Below are positions 5,502-7,924 of a stretch of 7,924 nucleotides of DNA, piece by piece. The DNA is from DATGHS01 sp035307785. Lineage in GTDB: Bacteria > Planctomycetota > Planctomycetia > Gemmatales > Gemmataceae. Positions within the stretch are counted from its first letter, which is position 1. Each line of letters opens with the position of its first letter. Under the pieces are notes generated by a model. It searched no databases. It saw only the letters and a list, made by a program, of their open reading frames with translations, and was not told where the DNA came from. Location: contig DATGHS010000247.1 in assembly GCA_035307785.1 (NCBI GenBank), positions 1 to 7,924 on the forward strand, read 5' to 3'. Made by a program: the position numbers and the translations under genes.

Positions 5502-6770
5502 ATGCATTTCATGGGCGAAAAGGACGTGGTGGCCAAGCCGGCGAAGCCGAGCCGGATTGAAGCGGTCGATCTGCTGCGTGGGCTAGTGATGGTCATCATG
5601 GCCCTCGACCACGTGCGCGACTTCTTCGGCAATCAGCTCCTGCAGGATCCCACGAATCTGAAAACGACTTCGCCCGAGCTCTTCTTCACGCGCTGGATAA
5701 CCCATTATTGCGCTCCGACCTTTATCTTCCTGGCGGGGACCGGCGCCTTCCTGCAAGGGGCACGCGGCAAATCGAAGTCGGAATTGTCGTGGTTTCTGTT
5801 CACGCGCGGCCTGTGGCTGGCGTTTTTCGAGGTCGTGTGCAACCGTATTTTTTGGATGTTTAATTTCGATTTCATTCACCACGGCGCCGGAGTGTTCTGG
5901 GCGATTGGTTGGGCCATGGTCGTGCTTTCGTGGCTCGTTTATCTTCCCACGGCATTGGTGGCAATTATCGGTGTCGAGATCATTGCCTTGCACAATTTGC
6001 TGGATGGCTTCAGCGCCTCGCAACTGCACATGCGCGATTGGCTCTGGGTCATCTTGCACAAACCTGGCGATGCGGAGGTGGTGAATGGCATTACGTTCGG
6101 CACAGGCTATTGCCTCATCCCTTGGATCGGCGTCATGGCCGCCGGTTACGGATTCGGCGCGCTCTTGCAGCTCAAGCCTAGAATTCGCAGACAGTGTTTG
6201 TTGTTCCTGGGCGTGGTGGTGACAACGCTGTTCGTCATCTTGCGGCTAGACAACGTGCAAGATGTTCCCATCGCATCCAACGTGGACCTGTCGCAAGTCG
6301 CTACCAAGCGTTTTGCCAATGGCTACGGCGATCCCAGTCCCTGGCAGTTCGAGACCACCGGGCTGCGAACATTCCTATCGTTTCTCAATTGCACCAAGTA
6401 TCCCGCGTCGTTGCTGTACTTGCTCATGACCCTTGGCCCCGCCATTATCCTGTTGGCGATCTTCGACCGGCCGCTGGGGCCGTTTGCCAAGCCGCTGCTC
6501 GTATTTGGGCGCGTGCCGATGTTTTACTACATTCTGCACATTCCATTGATTCACGGCGGCGCGGTACTGCTCGATTTTCAGCGCTTCGGTTGGTCACCGC
6601 TCGCCAATCATGGCCCATGGGATTTGAAGAATTTGCCCCCTGGTTACGGCGTCAACCTGGGATACGTGTATCTCATCTGGATTGGCGTGGTCGTGGTGCT
6701 GGTTTTGCCGTGTCGCTGGTTCGACGAAGTGAAGCGCCGGTACCGTAGTCCGTGGTTGAGTTATGTGTAG
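5502..6770 (+). CDS. DUF1624/HGSNAT-like integral membrane protein, putative acyltransferase
   Basis: The protein has 422 residues from the ATG at 5502. A second ATG three codons on (5511) has the better-placed GGGA (5498-5501) and may be the real start. The N-terminus has the family signature RIEAVDLLRGLVMVIMALDH (residues 18-37), then VRDFF, and next APTFIFLAGTGAFLQG. About ten hydrophobic segments follow, including GPFAKPLLVFGRVPMFYYIL with HIPLIH after it, and the protein ends in CRWFDEVKRRYRSPWLSYV, a typical C-terminus in this family. The group is related to the heparan-alpha-glucosaminide N-acetyltransferase catalytic domain, which moves an acetyl group from cytosolic acetyl-CoA across the membrane to a sugar acceptor. 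His37 and the second His region are candidate functional residues, which is inference. The bacterial substrate is unknown; a cell-envelope glycan is plausible. It appears to be transcribed alone. Confidence 0.85.
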   Translation: MHFMGEKDVVAKPAKPSRIEAVDLLRGLVMVIMALDHVRDFFGNQLLQDPTNLKTTSPELFFTRWITHYCAPTFIFLAGTGAFLQGARGKSKSELSWFLFTRGLWLAFFEVVCNRIFWMFNFDFIHHGAGVFWAIGWAMVVLSWLVYLPTALVAIIGVEIIALHNLLDGFSASQLHMRDWLWVILHKPGDAEVVNGITFGTGYCLIPWIGVMAAGYGFGALLQLKPRIRRQCLLFLGVVVTTLFVILRLDNVQDVPIASNVDLSQVATKRFANGYGDPSPWQFETTGLRTFLSFLNCTKYPASLLYLLMTLGPAIILLAIFDRPLGPFAKPLLVFGRVPMFYYILHIPLIHGGAVLLDFQRFGWSPLANHGPWDLKNLPPGYGVNLGYVYLIWIGVVVVLVLPCRWFDEVKRRYRSPWLSYV

Positions 6771-6790
6771 GCAAGGCCAAGCGAAGAATT

Positions 6791-6908
6791 AATCACGGAT
6801 GGCACTGATAACCCTGATAAGAAGATGCGTGTGTCAGTTCCTTAATACAATGCCGTGTTTTCGCATTCCTGGTCGCTCTGATCCGTCTCATCCGTGCAAT
6901 CAGTGATT
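6791..6908. repeat. 118-bp palindromic intergenic element built from 9-bp repeats
   Basis: A 32-bp left arm (6791-6822) and a 32-bp right arm (6877-6908) are imperfect inverted copies with 24 of 32 positions matching, separated by 54 bp. Each arm holds three 9-bp units: CACGGATGG, CACTGATAA, CCCTGATAA on the left, and on the complementary strand of the right arm CACTGATTG, CACGGATGA, GACGGATCA. It fills most of the gap between two genes. No ORF lies in it. From memory, CACGGAT-rich intergenic repeats recur in planctomycete and related genomes, which suggests a REP- or MITE-like family member. It could also end transcription of the gene before it. Confidence 0.7.
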
Positions 6909-6964
6909 CTCTGCTTTTCGCAATCGAGAACTACGTTTGTCCAATGCTATCGAAAGTGAGTGAA

Positions 6965-7924
6965 ATGATGTCAAAGTTCCCGGCGCTGAGCGTTTTTGCT
7001 TTCCTTGCCTGCGTTACACTCGTTCATCATTTGCTTGCTCAACACCAGCAAGCGGAGGCAAAAAAATCGGCAGAGGAAAAACCCGCCGGCCAGCATTCCG
7101 CCGAAGAATCGCTGCAATTCTCGCACGAAATGCTCATTCGCAGACTCGACGAGGAGACGCTGTTTCACCGCCTCGAAGACGTCGCGGAAGTCGATAAAGT
7201 CCGCTATACCGGCCCGCCGCCGCGCGTGATCAAGAACCCCACAGGGCAGGGGGCCGGCAATCCGGTGGTCATCAGCGCCTATACATTCCTTCCGAAGAAG
7301 CGTGCCGCTGGAGCAAAGTTGCCGTTACTCGTATATGTGCACGGCGGCGTCCACGGGCATTTCGGGGACAAGGAAGTGCATATTCTGCGCGAAATCGTGG
7401 TGCAGGGCTATGTCGTGATCGCTCCGGAGTATCGCGGCAGCAGTGGCTATGGCAAGGAATTCTGGCAACTCATCGATTACGGCGGCCTGGAGATTGAGGA
7501 TGTCTTTGCCGGCAAGCAATGGATGCTGGAAAACCATGAGGAGATTGATCCCGAGCGCGTGGGCATCATCGGCTGGAGCCATGGCGGTTTGATTACGCTC
7601 ATGAATCTCTTTAACCATCCCAACGATTTCAAGGTCGGATACGCGGGCGTCCCGGTCAGCGATCTCGTGGCGCGCATGGGCTACAAGGATCAGGGCTATC
7701 GTGATCTCTTTTCGGCGCCGTATCACATCGGCAAGACGGCCGACGAGAACGTGAATGAATACCGGAGGCGCTCGCCGGCCTGGAATGCCGAGAAGTTGCA
7801 AACGCCCTTGTTAATTCACACGACGACCAACGATGAAGATGTCAACGTGCTGGAAGTCGAGCATCTCATCAAGTCATTAAAGGCCGCAGGGAAATCGTTC
7901 GACCATAAGGTCTACAAGGACGCC
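6965..7924 (+). CDS. Exported S9-type (prolyl oligopeptidase-like) serine hydrolase, 3' end outside window
   Basis: The frame is open for 320 codons from the ATG at 6965 to the window edge. ATGs at 6944 (in frame, no ribosome-binding site) and 6968 are alternatives. Residues 1-26 look like a signal peptide ending LLAQ, followed by a Gln/Glu/Lys-rich linker. The alpha/beta-hydrolase fold carries LVYVHGG (123-128, oxyanion region), APEYRGSSGYG (153-163), the nucleophile elbow GWSHGG with Ser205, and TTNDEDV with Asp290 as the likely acid. The catalytic His should lie just past the window end. These motifs are those of peptidase family S9. Only about 120 residues precede HGG, too few for the propeller domain of classical S9 enzymes, so this is a compact member, either a peptidase or an esterase, acting outside the cytoplasm. 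Substrate unknown. It is preceded by the palindromic repeat. Confidence 0.85.
   Translation, partial: MMSKFPALSVFAFLACVTLVHHLLAQHQQAEAKKSAEEKPAGQHSAEESLQFSHEMLIRRLDEETLFHRLEDVAEVDKVRYTGPPPRVIKNPTGQGAGNPVVISAYTFLPKKRAAGAKLPLLVYVHGGVHGHFGDKEVHILREIVVQGYVVIAPEYRGSSGYGKEFWQLIDYGGLEIEDVFAGKQWMLENHEEIDPERVGIIGWSHGGLITLMNLFNHPNDFKVGYAGVPVSDLVARMGYKDQGYRDLFSAPYHIGKTADENVNEYRRRSPAWNAEKLQTPLLIHTTTNDEDVNVLEVEHLIKSLKAAGKSFDHKVYKDA

Noticed and set aside
7325..7801. 158-codon minus-strand ORF opposite the hydrolase
   Set aside because: It is a shadow frame. The plus frame carries the HGG, GWSHGG and NDEDV motifs of an S9-type hydrolase and is open for 320 codons to the window end.

Overview
The window looks like chromosomal sequence from a planctomycete, probably a member of the Pirellulales or a close relative. 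This is inferred from protein style, not from a marker gene. The signs are a secreted PQQ-like beta-propeller opening with the YWPQWRGP signature, a secreted HEWGTF-type protein of unknown function, a DUF1624-like membrane acyltransferase, a moderately high GC content, and loosely packed genes separated by intergenic repeats.

Layout. The left edge (1-104, minus) holds the first 34 codons of an IS630-type transposase. Next to it is a GAF-domain ORF (189-638) that looks like a piece of a larger FHA/GAF regulator. A two-gene plus-strand unit follows: an exported beta-propeller protein (700-2010) and, 6 nt later, a small lipoprotein (2017-2472). On the minus strand are a four-helix membrane protein of unknown function (2537-3010) and a LysR-family regulator (3089-3997). 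The regulator is divergent from the secreted HEWGTF-type protein (4223-5344). The 225 nt between them carry three inverted repeats, one an exact T-N11-A dyad of the LysR type. A strong hairpin terminator with a tandemly duplicated 3' arm (5354-5411) ends that gene. A DUF1624/HGSNAT-like membrane protein follows (5502-6770). After it comes a 118-bp palindromic intergenic element made of 9-bp repeats (6791-6908), and then an S9-type serine hydrolase (6965 to the window end, incomplete).

How the genes may work together. The clearest functional hypothesis is that the LysR regulator controls itself and the divergent secreted protein. The beta-propeller and lipoprotein are probably co-transcribed and both act in the cell envelope. 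Most products here are exported or membrane-embedded, but nothing ties them into one pathway. I did not find a convincing new multi-gene system. The most unusual items are the 9-bp-repeat palindrome, the duplicated terminator arm, and the regulator paired with an uncharacterised secreted protein family.
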